Origin: an uncultured Haliea sp.
Lineage (GTDB): Bacteria; Pseudomonadota; Gammaproteobacteria; Pseudomonadales; Halieaceae
Reading direction: 5' to 3'
Length of the DNA: 64,000 nucleotides
Assembly (NCBI GenBank): GCA_947258585.1
Contig: CAMYIZ010000061.1
Span: forward strand, 1 to 64,000
Shown here: one piece after another, positions 6,635 through 16,010 of the stretch
How positions within the stretch are numbered: the first letter of the stretch is position 1
Layout: the number at the start of each line of letters is the position of its first letter
The notes under the pieces: generated by a model
Database searches by the model: none
Told to the model about the DNA's origin: nothing
The model's input: only the letters and a program-made list of their open reading frames with translations
Translations under genes and position numbers: made by a program

Positions 6635-6859
6635 ATGCAAGCCAAGTGGATATGTGACGGCACATCCGCAGAGGGTCCGCGCACCCCGGAGACCCGTCGA
6701 TTGCGCACCCGAACCGCGCGACGCTGGGACATATGGGCCCAGCAGACGGCTGCAGGGCGGGTTCCGTGTTTTGCGACAGAGCTGCGGTTCAACTGTGACG
6801 AGCTGGAATGCCCGTGGCGAGATGAATGCCAGCTCCTGCGGGCGGAATGGCGGCGCTAG
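6635..6859 (+). CDS. small Cys-rich conserved-looking protein, 74 aa
   Basis: A good AAGGAG precedes the ATG, and the stop lies 1 bp before the glgC start, so this looks like a real gene translated with glgC. The N-terminal half is Arg-rich. The C-terminal half has four cysteines spaced C-x8-C-x4-C-x5-C ([18 protein letters not shown]), suggesting bound zinc or an iron-sulfur centre. I recall similar short proteins in pseudomonads but know no function. Confidence 0.65.
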   Translation: MQAKWICDGTSAEGPRTPETRRLRTRTARRWDIWAQQTAAGRVPCFATELRFNCDELECPWRDECQLLRAEWRR

Positions 6860-6860
6860 C

Positions 6861-8126
6861 GTGACCTTCTCTTTCCCGGAGCGTTTTGTCAGTGCGATGA
6901 CCCGGGACACCCTGGCGCTGGTCCTGGCCGGCGGCCGCGGGACCCGGCTCGGCGGGCTGACGACCGAGCGCGCGAAACCCGCAGTGCCGTTCGGCGGCAA
7001 CATGCGCATTATTGATTTTGCGCTGTCCAACTGTGTGAATTCCGGCATACGGCGAATCGGGGTGCTCACCCAGTACAAGGCCCACTCCCTGATTCGCCAC
7101 CTGAGTCTGGGCTGGGGGTTTATGCGCGGGGAACTCGGGGAATTCGTCGAGGTGCTGCCGGCGCAGCAGCGCACCAATGACGGTTGGTACAACGGCACAG
7201 CCGATGCGGTATTCCAGAACGTCGATATTATTCGCGCCCACGACCCCCGGTTTGTGCTCATCCTGGGTGGCGACCATATATACAAGATGGACTATGGTGC
7301 CCTCCTCGCCACCCATGTTGAAAACCACGCCGATGTCACCGTTGCTTGCATGGAGGTCCCGCTGGCTGAGGCAAGTGCTTTCGGTGTCATGGACATAGAG
7401 CCCGACGGGCGTGTCTGCGGCTTCGCGGAAAAACCCGCCTCGCCGCGGCCCATTCCCGAACAGCCGGGCTACGCCCTGGCGTCCATGGGAATCTATGTAT
7501 TCACCGCCGATTACCTGCTTGAGCACTTGCTACAAGACAGCCTGGAGCCGGAGTCTGAGCATGATTTCGGCAAGGACATTCTGCCGAGAGCCGTGCAGCG
7601 GGACCGTGTCTATGCCGCCCCGTTCCGCAATCAGAACGGCACTCGGGCCTACTGGCGCGACGTCGGAACCCTGGACAGCTACTGGGCGGCAAACATGGAG
7701 CTGATAGGGGTGGTTCCCGAACTGGACCTGTTCGACACCCAATGGCCCATCCGCACTCACCAGGTGCAGGCGCCACCGGCCAAATTCGTATTCGATGACG
7801 ATGACCGGCGGGGTATGGCCGTGGATTCCATGATCGCCAGCGGCTGTATCGTCTCGGGCGCACTCATTCGGCATTCCGTGCTGTTTTCCAACGTCCGGGT
7901 GGAGGAGTCGTCCCGGGTTACGGACTCCGTCGTCCTGCCGCGGGTGGTAATCGGCCCCAATTGTCGCATCCGCAAAGCCGTGATCGAGACCGGCTGCGCG
8001 CTGCCGGCCGGCACCGTCGTCGGTGTTGACCTGGAGCAGGACAGACGCCGTTTTGAAGTCTCCCCCGGAGGCGTTGTTCTGGTGACGCCTGAAATGCTCC
8101 AGCAGAGCCTCGATTACATTCGCTAG
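6861..8126 (+). CDS. glgC: glucose-1-phosphate adenylyltransferase
   Basis: This enzyme makes ADP-glucose from ATP and glucose-1-phosphate, the committed step of bacterial glycogen synthesis. The 421-aa product has the nucleotide-binding GGRGTRL (24-30), [33 protein letters not shown] and YWRDVGT motifs, and a C-terminal left-handed beta-helix with [13 protein letters not shown] 6861 is chosen because [11 protein letters not shown] upstream of the ATG at 6897 is conserved in related GlgC proteins. It follows the small Cys-rich gene by 1 bp. No other glycogen gene is in the window. Confidence 0.95.
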   Translation: MTFSFPERFVSAMTRDTLALVLAGGRGTRLGGLTTERAKPAVPFGGNMRIIDFALSNCVNSGIRRIGVLTQYKAHSLIRHLSLGWGFMRGELGEFVEVLPAQQRTNDGWYNGTADAVFQNVDIIRAHDPRFVLILGGDHIYKMDYGALLATHVENHADVTVACMEVPLAEASAFGVMDIEPDGRVCGFAEKPASPRPIPEQPGYALASMGIYVFTADYLLEHLLQDSLEPESEHDFGKDILPRAVQRDRVYAAPFRNQNGTRAYWRDVGTLDSYWAANMELIGVVPELDLFDTQWPIRTHQVQAPPAKFVFDDDDRRGMAVDSMIASGCIVSGALIRHSVLFSNVRVEESSRVTDSVVLPRVVIGPNCRIRKAVIETGCALPAGTVVGVDLEQDRRRFEVSPGGVVLVTPEMLQQSLDYIR

Positions 8127-8228
8127 CGCCTCGCGCCAGGACGGGCAGCAGCGGCACTGTGTAAAACCCGCCCAGACCAGCTATCATGCAATCTGTAACC
8201 CCTCCCTCCTCTACCCCAAGGAATGTGT

Positions 8229-9146
8229 ATGAAGATCGGTATCCTGTCACGCAACCGCAGGCTCTATTCCACCCGTCGCCTGGTGGAAGCGGCGACCGCG
8301 CGGGGGCACGAGGTACGGGTTATCGATGTACTGAAGTGCTACATGAATATCACCGCCAACGACCCTACGGTGACATACCAGCACTCGGCGGAACGGGTCG
8401 AGGCCCTTGATTTCGATGCGGTCATCCCCCGTATCGGCGCCAGCATCACCTCCTATGGCTGCGCCGTGCTGCGCCAGTTCGAGGTTGGCCACGTGTACTC
8501 ATTGAACGAATCCATCGCCATTACCCGCTCCCGTGACAAGCTGCGGGCACACCAGCTGCTGGCGCGGCGCGGCATCGGTCAACCGGTCACCAGTTACGCC
8601 CACTCTGCCCGGGCCACCGACAAGCTGATCGAGTCGGTTGGCGGAGCCCCGCTGATCCTCAAGCTGACCGAAAGCACCCATGGCAACGGCGTGCTGCTGG
8701 CCGAGACCAAGAAAGCCGCGGAGGCGCTGATCAATGCCTTTCGCGGTATTGGTTCGGACTTCCTGGTGCAGGAATTCATCAAGGAAGCTGGCGGTTCCGA
8801 CATCCGCTGCTTTGTGGTGGGAGAGAAGGTGATTGCCGCCATGCAGCGCAAAGCCGTCAAAGGCGAGTATCGCTCCAACCTGCACCGGGGCGGTAGCGCA
8901 GAGGTGATCAAGCTGCACCCCGAGGAACGCAGGCTGGCCCTGAAGGCGGCGCGGGTTATGGGGCTGGACCTGGCCGGGGTGGATATCCTGCGCTCGGCGC
9001 ACGGGCCACTGGTCATCGAGGTGAATTCCTCCCCGGGCCTGGAGGGCATTGAGGGCGCCACAGGCATTGATATAGCCAGCAAGATCATTGAATACATCGA
9101 GAAGGATTCCCAGGCCGGCCCCAACAAGCCGACCGGGAAGGGCTGA
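8229..9146 (+). CDS. rimK: RimK, ribosomal protein S6 glutamate ligase
   Basis: The 305-aa ATP-grasp ligase matches E. coli RimK (300 aa) from its start ([14 protein letters not shown]). It shows the ATP-grasp signatures [30 protein letters not shown] and [14 protein letters not shown] with the metal-binding Glu/Asn. RimK adds glutamates to the C-terminus of ribosomal protein S6. ATG 8229 is preferred over GTG 8223 because AAGGA is at the right distance. A 102-bp gap from glgC suggests a separate promoter (TATCAT near 8180). Confidence 0.92.
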   Translation: MKIGILSRNRRLYSTRRLVEAATARGHEVRVIDVLKCYMNITANDPTVTYQHSAERVEALDFDAVIPRIGASITSYGCAVLRQFEVGHVYSLNESIAITRSRDKLRAHQLLARRGIGQPVTSYAHSARATDKLIESVGGAPLILKLTESTHGNGVLLAETKKAAEALINAFRGIGSDFLVQEFIKEAGGSDIRCFVVGEKVIAAMQRKAVKGEYRSNLHRGGSAEVIKLHPEERRLALKAARVMGLDLAGVDILRSAHGPLVIEVNSSPGLEGIEGATGIDIASKIIEYIEKDSQAGPNKPTGKG

Positions 9147-9158
9147 GGGCCCGGATTC

Positions 9159-9791
9159 TCAGGGTTTCAGCCCACTCCTCGGCTGGTACTTCGGCAGCCG
9201 TAAGTCGAACAGGATGGCGGCGCTCCGCAGGGCAAACGCAGCGGCCACTGCCAGCGGCAAGGCCGCTTCCTGGGACCAGCCCTGGCTGGCGAGGGCCACA
9301 TAGCTGACCGCGCCCAGGGCGGCGGCGGTGACATAGATGTCGGGCTCCAGCAGTACCGCTGGCCTGCCCAGCAAGCTATCCCTGATCAGGGAGCCAAAGG
9401 TGGCAGTCATCATGCCCATGCCGATCGCCACCAGCAGCGGCGCATCCCAGGCCAGGGCTTTCTGGGTGCCGAGCACACTGAACAGCGCCAGCCCCATTGC
9501 GTCTGCCCACAGCAATACCGTCCGCAGGGACTCGAAAAAGTGGGCCAGGAACCAGGTGGCGATACTGGCGCCGATGCAAACCCACAGGTAGGCAGTATTG
9601 CCGATCCAGAACACTTCGCCGGTCTGCAGCAACAGGTCGCGCACGGTGCCGCCACCTATGCCGGTAATGGTGGCAAAGAGAACAAAGCCCAGAATATCCA
9701 GGCGTTTTTCCGCCGCGGCCAGGGCGCCGCTGATGGCAAACACGGCGATGCCCAGCAGATCCAGGGTGTAGATTACGGTGTCAGCGCTCAT
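9159..9791 (-). CDS. TRIC/UPF0126 family membrane protein (YadS-like)
   Basis: The 210-aa protein has about seven membrane helices arranged as two similar three-helix repeats, each with a glycine-rich kink: ATITGIGGGTVRDLLL (about 40-55) and GMMTATFGSLIRDSLL (about 124-140). These mark the UPF0126 family, related to trimeric intracellular cation channels. Transport of monovalent cations, or of small metabolites as proposed for some members, is possible; the substrate is not known. It is convergent with rimK (12 bp apart). Confidence 0.88.
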   Translation of the reverse strand: MSADTVIYTLDLLGIAVFAISGALAAAEKRLDILGFVLFATITGIGGGTVRDLLLQTGEVFWIGNTAYLWVCIGASIATWFLAHFFESLRTVLLWADAMGLALFSVLGTQKALAWDAPLLVAIGMGMMTATFGSLIRDSLLGRPAVLLEPDIYVTAAALGAVSYVALASQGWSQEAALPLAVAAAFALRSAAILFDLRLPKYQPRSGLKP

Positions 9792-9834
9792 GCCGCGTGC
9801 TTGCTCCGGTTCAGGTGGGGCGTGCCAGTATGCG

Positions 9835-9843
9835 TGTTATGAT
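9835..9843 (+). promoter_or_regulatory. extended -10 promoter before the cti operon
   Basis: TGT followed by TATGAT fits an extended -10 element. No good -35 is present. It lies about 30 bp upstream of the small membrane protein gene. Confidence 0.45.
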
Positions 9844-9873
9844 CGGCTCAGACTATGGCCGAACTGGAATTGC

Positions 9874-10095
9874 ATGCACATGCACAGCAACCCTTGGTAC
9901 CTTACCTCGCTGGGCGTGATCACGGTACTGCTATTGGTTGCCGTGCTGGCCTGGCTAACCGCGGAACCTGAACCCGATCCCTGCGCGGATGTCGACCGCG
10001 ACGTTGGTGCCGCGGTACTGGCGGATGAAAATGACCAGGACGCGCTCGTCAATCGCGCCATACTGGTGCGGGGCAAATGTGAACCCGAGGAGTAG
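9874..10095 (+). CDS. small single-helix membrane protein, 73 aa
   Basis: From ATG 9874 (a second ATG lies two codons later) the product has one membrane helix (WYLTSLGVITVLLLVAVLAWL) and an acidic periplasmic tail with two Cys (DPCADVDRD, RGKCEPEE). Its end overlaps the fatty acid isomerase start by 17 bp, implying coupled expression. No family is recognised; a small partner or anchoring role next to the periplasmic isomerase is an inference. Confidence 0.55.
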   Translation: MHMHSNPWYLTSLGVITVLLLVAVLAWLTAEPEPDPCADVDRDVGAAVLADENDQDALVNRAILVRGKCEPEE

Positions 10096-12340
10096 TTCTG
10101 TCGTCCTGGCTGTCCTGATGCTCCTGCGTGCTGCCGTCGCAACGGCGGATGACACGGTGGAGAGAGCGCAGGAGATCCTCGCCCAGCGCTGTGTGGTGTG
10201 CCACGCCTGCTACGATGCTCCGTGCCAGCTCAAGCTGGAAGCCCATGAGGGGCTGGCCCGCGGGGCCAGCAAGACCCTGGTCTACGATTCCACCCGCCTG
10301 CTGGCCGGGGACCTTACCCGCCTGTTCGACGACGCCCACAGCCCCGAGGAATGGCGCGCCAAGGGCTTTTTCCCGGTGCTCGATGGCGAGCGCCCAGAGC
10401 GGGGTGTGCTGCGGCAAATGCTGGAGCTGAAACAGGCCAACCCCCTGCCCGCCACCGGCGCCCTGCCCCGCGGCTTTGATTTCGACCTGCACCGCGAGCA
10501 GCAGTGTCCCGAACCGGGGGAGTTCAAGGATTTCGCTCGCCAGTATCCGCTGTGGGGCATGCCCTACGGCCTGCCGGGACTGCAGGCGGAGGAACACGAG
10601 GCCCTCACCCGCTGGCTCGATGCGGGCGCCCCGCCACCGCCGATAGAACCGCTGCCCGCAGCGCTGGCCGACGAAGTTGTCGCCTGGGAGCGTTTTCTCA
10701 ACGCCCCCGGGAACAAACCACGGTTGATGGCACGCTATATCTACGAACATTTGTTCCTGGCCACCCTGTACCTGGTCGACGGCGACAACCCGCACTGGTT
10801 CCGGCTGGTCCGCGCCAGCACCGCGCCCGGCCAGCCCATCGACGTTATTGCCACCCGGCGCCCTTTTGACGACCCGGGCCGCAGCGACTTTTACTACCGT
10901 TTACAGCGCATGCCGATCGTGGTCGCGACCAAGAGCCACCAGCCCTATCGCTTTGATCGCGCGCGGCGTGACTGGTACGAAAACCTTTTCCTGCGACCGG
11001 AGTACGAGGTCAGCGCCCTCCCCGGCTACGATGCCGATACCGCCGGCAACCCGTTTGTCAGTTTCGCCAGCATTCCGGTACGCGCTCGCTACCGCTTCCT
11101 GCTGGAAGATGCCGAATTCACGATCATGAACTTCATCAAGGGTCCCGTCTGTCGCGGGCAGATCGCCCTGAACGTCATCGAAGACAGGTTCTGGGTCATG
11201 TTCATGGATCCGGATGCACTGGACCCCGAGCTGGACGGTCCCTTCCTGGAGCGGGAAAGCCATAACCTGCGCCTGCCATCCGCTACCACCGGCAGCGTCA
11301 TTGACCTCCTCGACTGGCATCGCTACGCCCGCGCCCACAAGCGTTACATGCAGGCCAAGGACAAGCACCTGCAGCACCAGTACGACCAGCAGGGGCGCAA
11401 ACCGGGGCTGGAGCTTGTCTGGGATGGCGATGGCAGCAACCCGAATGCGGCGCTGACCATCTTCCGCCACGTCGACACCGCGTCGGTGGTCAAGGGCTTT
11501 GTCGGCGACATTCCGAAGACCGCCTGGGTCATAACCTACTCTCTGCTGGAGCGAATTCACTACTTGTTGGTGGCGAATTTTGACGTCTTTGGCGCCGTCT
11601 CCCACCAGTTGGAGTCTCGCCTGTACATGGATTTCCTGCGCATGGAAGGCGAGCTCAACCTGCTGCTGTTCCTGCCCGCGGATGAGCGCCGGAGACTGTG
11701 GCGGTTCTGGTACCGGGATGCCCCGGATGCTGTACGCAAGCACCAGTTTATCCGCAGCGAGGCCATAGAGCTGGAGTCTCCGCTCGACTACCAGAGCGAT
11801 GACCCCAAGGCAGAGTTCCTGGGCTGGATGCGGCAGCGCATTCACGGCGCCGCTGCCGCGCAGTTTGACTATCGCCGCAGCGCCAGTCCCGCCATGATCG
11901 CCGCCTTCGACCGGCTGGTCGCAGCCCGCGGCGCCCACAACCGGTTCCTGCCTGCGGTCAGCTTTATCAATGTTATCGGCGGCAAGCGGGACGAAGCCTA
12001 CACCCTGCTCCACGATGCCGGCTACAGCAATATTGCCCAGCTGTTCCGCGAGGAGGAACGACGGCTGCCGGATGAGGACGCGGTGACGGTGGTGGCGGGC
12101 ATCCTCGGCTCGCATCCCAACCAGTTCTTCCAGATCCACGAAAAGCAGGTGCCGCTGTTTGTCGAGGATATTCTTCGCCTGAGCTCGGAGGAGGACATGG
12201 CGCTACTGCGCTACCGCTATGGCGTGCGACGCAATTCCCCCTGGTTCTGGACGGTCAGCGACCGCTTTCACGACCTGCAGCGGCGCCAGGACCCGCTGGC
12301 GGCAGGGGTCCTGGACTACAACCGCTACCACGGGTACTAA
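10079..12340 (+). CDS. cti: fatty acid cis/trans isomerase (Cti), heme-binding
   Basis: Cti converts cis-unsaturated fatty acids of membrane phospholipids to trans, rapidly stiffening the membrane under solvent, heat or osmotic stress. From GTG 10079 (753 aa) a signal peptide precedes a c-type heme motif CVVCH (38-42), as in the Pseudomonas enzyme, placing it in the periplasm. Later segments (MPYGLPGL, FDVFGAVSHQLESRLYMDF, RMEGELNLLLFLP, FLPAVSFINVI) and the length agree with the family. A longer open frame upstream lacks a signal and overlaps the small gene. Confidence 0.93.
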   Translation: MNPRSSSVVLAVLMLLRAAVATADDTVERAQEILAQRCVVCHACYDAPCQLKLEAHEGLARGASKTLVYDSTRLLAGDLTRLFDDAHSPEEWRAKGFFPVLDGERPERGVLRQMLELKQANPLPATGALPRGFDFDLHREQQCPEPGEFKDFARQYPLWGMPYGLPGLQAEEHEALTRWLDAGAPPPPIEPLPAALADEVVAWERFLNAPGNKPRLMARYIYEHLFLATLYLVDGDNPHWFRLVRASTAPGQPIDVIATRRPFDDPGRSDFYYRLQRMPIVVATKSHQPYRFDRARRDWYENLFLRPEYEVSALPGYDADTAGNPFVSFASIPVRARYRFLLEDAEFTIMNFIKGPVCRGQIALNVIEDRFWVMFMDPDALDPELDGPFLERESHNLRLPSATTGSVIDLLDWHRYARAHKRYMQAKDKHLQHQYDQQGRKPGLELVWDGDGSNPNAALTIFRHVDTASVVKGFVGDIPKTAWVITYSLLERIHYLLVANFDVFGAVSHQLESRLYMDFLRMEGELNLLLFLPADERRRLWRFWYRDAPDAVRKHQFIRSEAIELESPLDYQSDDPKAEFLGWMRQRIHGAAAAQFDYRRSASPAMIAAFDRLVAARGAHNRFLPAVSFINVIGGKRDEAYTLLHDAGYSNIAQLFREEERRLPDEDAVTVVAGILGSHPNQFFQIHEKQVPLFVEDILRLSSEEDMALLRYRYGVRRNSPWFWTVSDRFHDLQRRQDPLAAGVLDYNRYHGY

Positions 12341-12371
12341 TCCGGGCGCTGCACCTCCGAGCGGTGCCCGC

Positions 12372-13427
12372 TCAGATATGGGGGCCGCGATTATGCTGCC
12401 AGATTTTCAGCAGGCCGCGCTCGATAGCGCCCTCGGCTGCCATCCCCAGCTTTTCCTGCCAGTGTTTCTTCTGCACGTACTTGACCTCGAACACATCGCG
12501 CTCTTGCAGCTGTGACTGAATGAATGCGTCGCTGGTCTGCAGGGCGTCGACGAGACCCATGGCCAGCGCATCGCGACCGTACCAGATTTCGCCCGTGGCG
12601 ACCCTGTCTATGTCCAGGGCGGGCCGGTTCTCTGCCACGAAAGCCTTGAACAGTCCGTGGGTGGTCTCCAGGTCCTCAATGAATTTCTCCCGTCCCTTGT
12701 CGGTATTTTCGCCGAACAGGGTCAGGGTGCGTTTGTATTCACCGGCGGTCATCAGCTCGAAATCGATGTCGTGCTTTTTTAACAGGCGATGGAAGTTGGG
12801 CAACTGCGCCAGCACCCCGATGGAGCCGAGCACCGCAAACGGCGCGGCAATGATATGCTGGCCAACGCAGGCCATCATGTAACCGCCGCTGGCCGCCACC
12901 TTGTCCACTGCCACCGTGAGCCGGGCGCCGGCGTCGGTGATGCGCTTGAGCTGGCTGGCGGCCAGGCCATAGCCATGGACCAGGCCACCGGGACTTTCCA
13001 GCCGCAGCAGGATCTCGTCGCCCTCCCCCAGCTGCGGTAGTACCGCCGAGATTTCCTCCCGCAGATGGTCTGTTGCTCCCGCTCTTAAGTCGCCGTCAAA
13101 ATTCAATACAAACAATCGACTACGATCGTTTTCTGAAGCATTTTCTTGCTTCTTCGCACGCCGCTTCGAGGCCTTGGCGGCGGCTTTTTCAGCCTTGTGG
13201 CGCGCCTTGAGCTCGGCCTTGTGAACCTCCGGCGCAACGATGGCAGCGCGCATGGCATCGCCGACCTCCTCATAGCGTTCGTTGAGTTTGCAGATTTCGA
13301 TATGGCCGCAGGATCGCCCCCTGTGACGCTGGCTGAGAGCGGCAATCCCGCCGACGATCAGCAGGATGGCGGCAACAACAGTGACTGCCCGGGCGAGAAA
13401 CAGCCCGTACTCGTAAAGGTATTCCAA
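12372..13427 (-). CDS. sohB: SohB-like S49 peptidase, inner membrane
   Basis: The protein matches E. coli SohB from MEYLYEYGLFLARAV. An N-terminal membrane helix (about 9-31) is followed by a Lys/Ala-rich coiled segment (70-100) and a SppA-type serine protease domain with ESPGGLVHGYG (144-154), DKVAASGGYM (nucleophile S180) and a downstream catalytic Lys. Start TTG 13427 gives 351 aa, near the E. coli length, with GGGAG about 9 bp before it; no ATG fits. It lies 4 bp after nudC. Substrate uncertain. Confidence 0.9.
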   Translation of the reverse strand: MEYLYEYGLFLARAVTVVAAILLIVGGIAALSQRHRGRSCGHIEICKLNERYEEVGDAMRAAIVAPEVHKAELKARHKAEKAAAKASKRRAKKQENASENDRSRLFVLNFDGDLRAGATDHLREEISAVLPQLGEGDEILLRLESPGGLVHGYGLAASQLKRITDAGARLTVAVDKVAASGGYMMACVGQHIIAAPFAVLGSIGVLAQLPNFHRLLKKHDIDFELMTAGEYKRTLTLFGENTDKGREKFIEDLETTHGLFKAFVAENRPALDIDRVATGEIWYGRDALAMGLVDALQTSDAFIQSQLQERDVFEVKYVQKKHWQEKLGMAAEGAIERGLLKIWQHNRGPHI

Positions 13428-13431
13428 GAAT

Positions 13432-14250
13432 CTACTCCCGTCGTAATTCGTTGATGTAGTGGCGGATGAGTTGCCCCGCGATGGAGGTGGGGGGTGGCAC
13501 CTGTGGCAATGCGCTGTAGTGGTACCAACCGGCGTCGGCAATTTCGCCGGGCTCGCAAACAATGGTACCGCCGGCGTACTCCGCAAAGAAACCCAGCATC
13601 AACTGGCTGGGAAACGGCCAGGACTGGGAGCCGAAGTAGCGCAGACCACCCACCTCGACACCGACCTCTTCCCGCACCTCGCGGCGCAGGGTGTCCTCGG
13701 CACTCTCACCGGCCTCAATAAAGCCCGCGAGTGTGCTGTACATGTTGCCGGGGAAGTTCGCGTTGCGTGCCAGCAGCAGTTCCTCGCCGCGAGTCACCAG
13801 GACAATCACGCAGGGGTTGATGCGCGGATAGTTGACGGTGGCGCAGGGTTCGCAGCGCATGGCGCGTTCTGCCAGGTCGACTGCCATTGGGCTGCCGCAG
13901 CGGCCGCAGAACTGGTGGTCGCGCTCCCAGGCCAGCAACTGGGCGGCGCGGCCAGCGAGGGCAAAGAGCCCGTCCTCCACACGCCCCAGCAACTGGTACA
14001 GATTGCCGCGGACAAAGCGCATCGGGTCCGGTTCGATGCCGGCATCAATCTCCACGGCAAAACAGGGACGGCCGTGCCAGTAGCCGAGAAACTGCTCCCG
14101 CACTGCCACCCAGCCCATGGCCTGGAGTTCCACCCGTTGCAGCAGGGGATCGCGGGCAGTCATGTCGGTCACCAGCTGGCCGCGCTGGAACACCAGGTGC
14201 AGGGCGTCCTCGGCGGCTGCCGGCGGCCGGTTGTCTGGTTGAAAACTCAT
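13432..14250 (-). CDS. nudC: NAD(H) pyrophosphatase / RNA deNADding enzyme NudC
   Basis: The 272-aa protein has the zinc ribbon C115, C118, C133, C136, then the Nudix box beginning GFIEAGE (176-198) with the catalytic REVREE, and the NADH-specific SQSWPFPSQLM (208-218). NudC hydrolyses NADH to NMNH and AMP and removes NAD caps from RNA. Its ATG overlaps the dnaQ stop (ATGA), and sohB follows 4 bp downstream, so dnaQ-nudC-sohB form one leftward operon. Confidence 0.93.
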   Translation of the reverse strand: MSFQPDNRPPAAAEDALHLVFQRGQLVTDMTARDPLLQRVELQAMGWVAVREQFLGYWHGRPCFAVEIDAGIEPDPMRFVRGNLYQLLGRVEDGLFALAGRAAQLLAWERDHQFCGRCGSPMAVDLAERAMRCEPCATVNYPRINPCVIVLVTRGEELLLARNANFPGNMYSTLAGFIEAGESAEDTLRREVREEVGVEVGGLRYFGSQSWPFPSQLMLGFFAEYAGGTIVCEPGEIADAGWYHYSALPQVPPPTSIAGQLIRHYINELRRE

Positions 14251-14972
14251 GTGCCCACTACCTCCCGCCAGAGGACCCTGCCGCCACTGGCCCGAGCGAT
14301 GGCTTCCAGCTGTGCCTCGTGCGCCGCCAGGTCGTCCGCGCCCGCCCTCGGCACCGCCAGCGCGGGACGCTGTGCAGGCAGGCGGCGGATCCCTTCACTG
14401 CGGCCGCTGCCCTCGCCCTCGCCCGGCCCGTGGTCCGCCAGCTGGAATGCCGTCTGGCCACCCGTCATCGCCAGGTACACATCCGCCAGGATCTCTGCAT
14501 CCAGCAAGGCGCCGTGCAGGTCGCGCTGCGAGTTGTCCACGGTGTAGCGGTTGCAAAGCGCGTCCAGGTTGTTGCGCTGCCCCGGGTGGCGGGCACGGGC
14601 CATGACCAGGGTGTCGGTCACGCTGCAGATGGACTGCAAGCCCGAGTGGCTGTCGTCCAGCCGTTTCAGTTCGGCGTCAAGAAAACCGATGTCGAACGGG
14701 GCATTGTGGATAACCAGCTCTGCCCCGCGGACAAAATCCAGGAATTCTGCAGCTACCTGTGCAAACAGGGGCTTGTCGGCGAGAAATTCGTTGGTCAGGC
14801 CGTGCACTTCGATCGCGCCCTGATCCACTTCCCGCTGCGGGTTGATGTAGCGGTGAAAGTGGTTGCCCGTCAGGCGCCGGTTCACCAGTTCCACACAGCC
14901 GATTTCAATGATCCTGTGCCCCTGGTTGACCTCCAGGCCGGTGGTTTCGGTATCCAGTACTATCAGTCTCAC
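14247..14972 (-). CDS. dnaQ: DNA polymerase III epsilon subunit (proofreading)
   Basis: The 241-aa product is a DEDDh 3'-5' exonuclease with D7/E9 in LDTETTGLE, HNAPFDIGFLD in motif II, and RDLHGALLDAEILADVYL with the catalytic His and Asp. A flexible linker and a short C-terminal alpha-binding tail follow, as in E. coli DnaQ (243 aa). GTG 14972 is the only start before the conserved MRLIVLDTE, with GAGGA upstream. E. coli rnhA, usually divergent from dnaQ, is absent here. Confidence 0.95.
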   Translation of the reverse strand: MRLIVLDTETTGLEVNQGHRIIEIGCVELVNRRLTGNHFHRYINPQREVDQGAIEVHGLTNEFLADKPLFAQVAAEFLDFVRGAELVIHNAPFDIGFLDAELKRLDDSHSGLQSICSVTDTLVMARARHPGQRNNLDALCNRYTVDNSQRDLHGALLDAEILADVYLAMTGGQTAFQLADHGPGEGEGSGRSEGIRRLPAQRPALAVPRAGADDLAAHEAQLEAIARASGGRVLWREVVGT

Positions 14973-15081
14973 ATGTAGTCCTCGTCTCTTCTGTGCCCGG
15001 TGCTGGTCGGTGGAGCGCGTCCCGCTACGCTTGCAGTTCGCCACTGTCCGGGGTCGCCCCGGTCAAAGCACGCCACCGGCG

Positions 15082-15840
15082 TCATGCGGCGTGGTCACTC
15101 TGGCGCGGCGTCGGCGCGGCGCCCGGCACCCCGAGGCCGATCAGGCGAGCGCTGCGCCGTGTACGCAACACGGGTCGGGCGACTCCGCCGACTTGCTTGA
15201 TGGCATGGATAAGGTAGATATCGCCCACGGGAAGGCGGTGTCGCTCGCTCCAGCCGTTGGCGGCCACGGCGTAACCGCCGAGGCGACCCTCGCCCAGCAC
15301 CGGCAGCGGGCACAGGTGGCGAGCAGATTCGGTTTCACAGCCCAGCAGCCGCAGCCAGTCCAGCAGGCGGGAGCAACTGACCGGTTGATGGCTCTGCCAA
15401 AGGGGGTTGCCGCACAGCCCGCGCAGCCGGTGTGACGCTCCCAGAACGCCCCAGGGATTGAAACCGATCAACAACAACTGGCCGTGCGGGGTCAGTACTC
15501 GCTGCAACTCCCGGAGCACCTGGTGTGGCTGCCTGGTAAAGTCCAGGCAGTGGTGGGCAATGAGCACGTCGATACTGTCGCTTTCCAGCGGCAGTTCACC
15601 GTGTTCCGCCACGACTGTCACCGCGTGCCCGGGCTGCGGAGCGGCGTAGGCCCGGTGCCTGATTCTGCTGTTGCCAAACAATGGCTGCTGGCGGGTGAGG
15701 CCGACCTGCAACAGGTGGTAGCCGAACGCAGTCTCCAGAATGGGCTCCAGGGCCGCCTCAACGGAACGCTGGACAGCCCGCCCGACCGAGGTTGTATACC
15801 AGCATTCCAGTTTGGAAAAAATGTCGCTACACTCGTCCAT
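15082..15840 (-). CDS. YafS-like class I SAM-dependent methyltransferase
   Basis: ATG 15840 gives 252 aa. The Rossmann-type fold shows a degenerate first SAM motif, then LPLESDSIDVLIAHHCLDF and LRELQRVLTPHGQLLLIGFNPWG, close to E. coli YafS, whose gene also lies between mltD and dnaQ. The substrate is not known. It is divergent from mltD. About 110 bp with no gene separate it from dnaQ. Confidence 0.8.
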   Translation of the reverse strand: MDECSDIFSKLECWYTTSVGRAVQRSVEAALEPILETAFGYHLLQVGLTRQQPLFGNSRIRHRAYAAPQPGHAVTVVAEHGELPLESDSIDVLIAHHCLDFTRQPHQVLRELQRVLTPHGQLLLIGFNPWGVLGASHRLRGLCGNPLWQSHQPVSCSRLLDWLRLLGCETESARHLCPLPVLGEGRLGGYAVAANGWSERHRLPVGDIYLIHAIKQVGGVARPVLRTRRSARLIGLGVPGAAPTPRQSDHAA

Positions 15841-16010
15841 TGTCTCCAGCGGCCGGGTATCGGCGCGTCGATGGCTCAAACGGGCATGTTACTGCATTTC
15901 AGGGGGTTTGGAACGTCACTCATGCTGGCAATTGAACCGGTGACCACCCTGAAGCGGCGGGTAAAGTGGCCGGGCGAAACCCCGGCAGAGGCCTTTGCAG
16001 TGCTCCGCAC

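Noticed and set aside
10901-12139. 412-aa minus-strand frame opposite cti
   Set aside because: High-GC shadow of cti, with no family resemblance.
13459-14978. Long plus-strand frames opposite nudC and dnaQ
   Set aside because: Shadows of genes with clear catalytic motifs on the minus strand.
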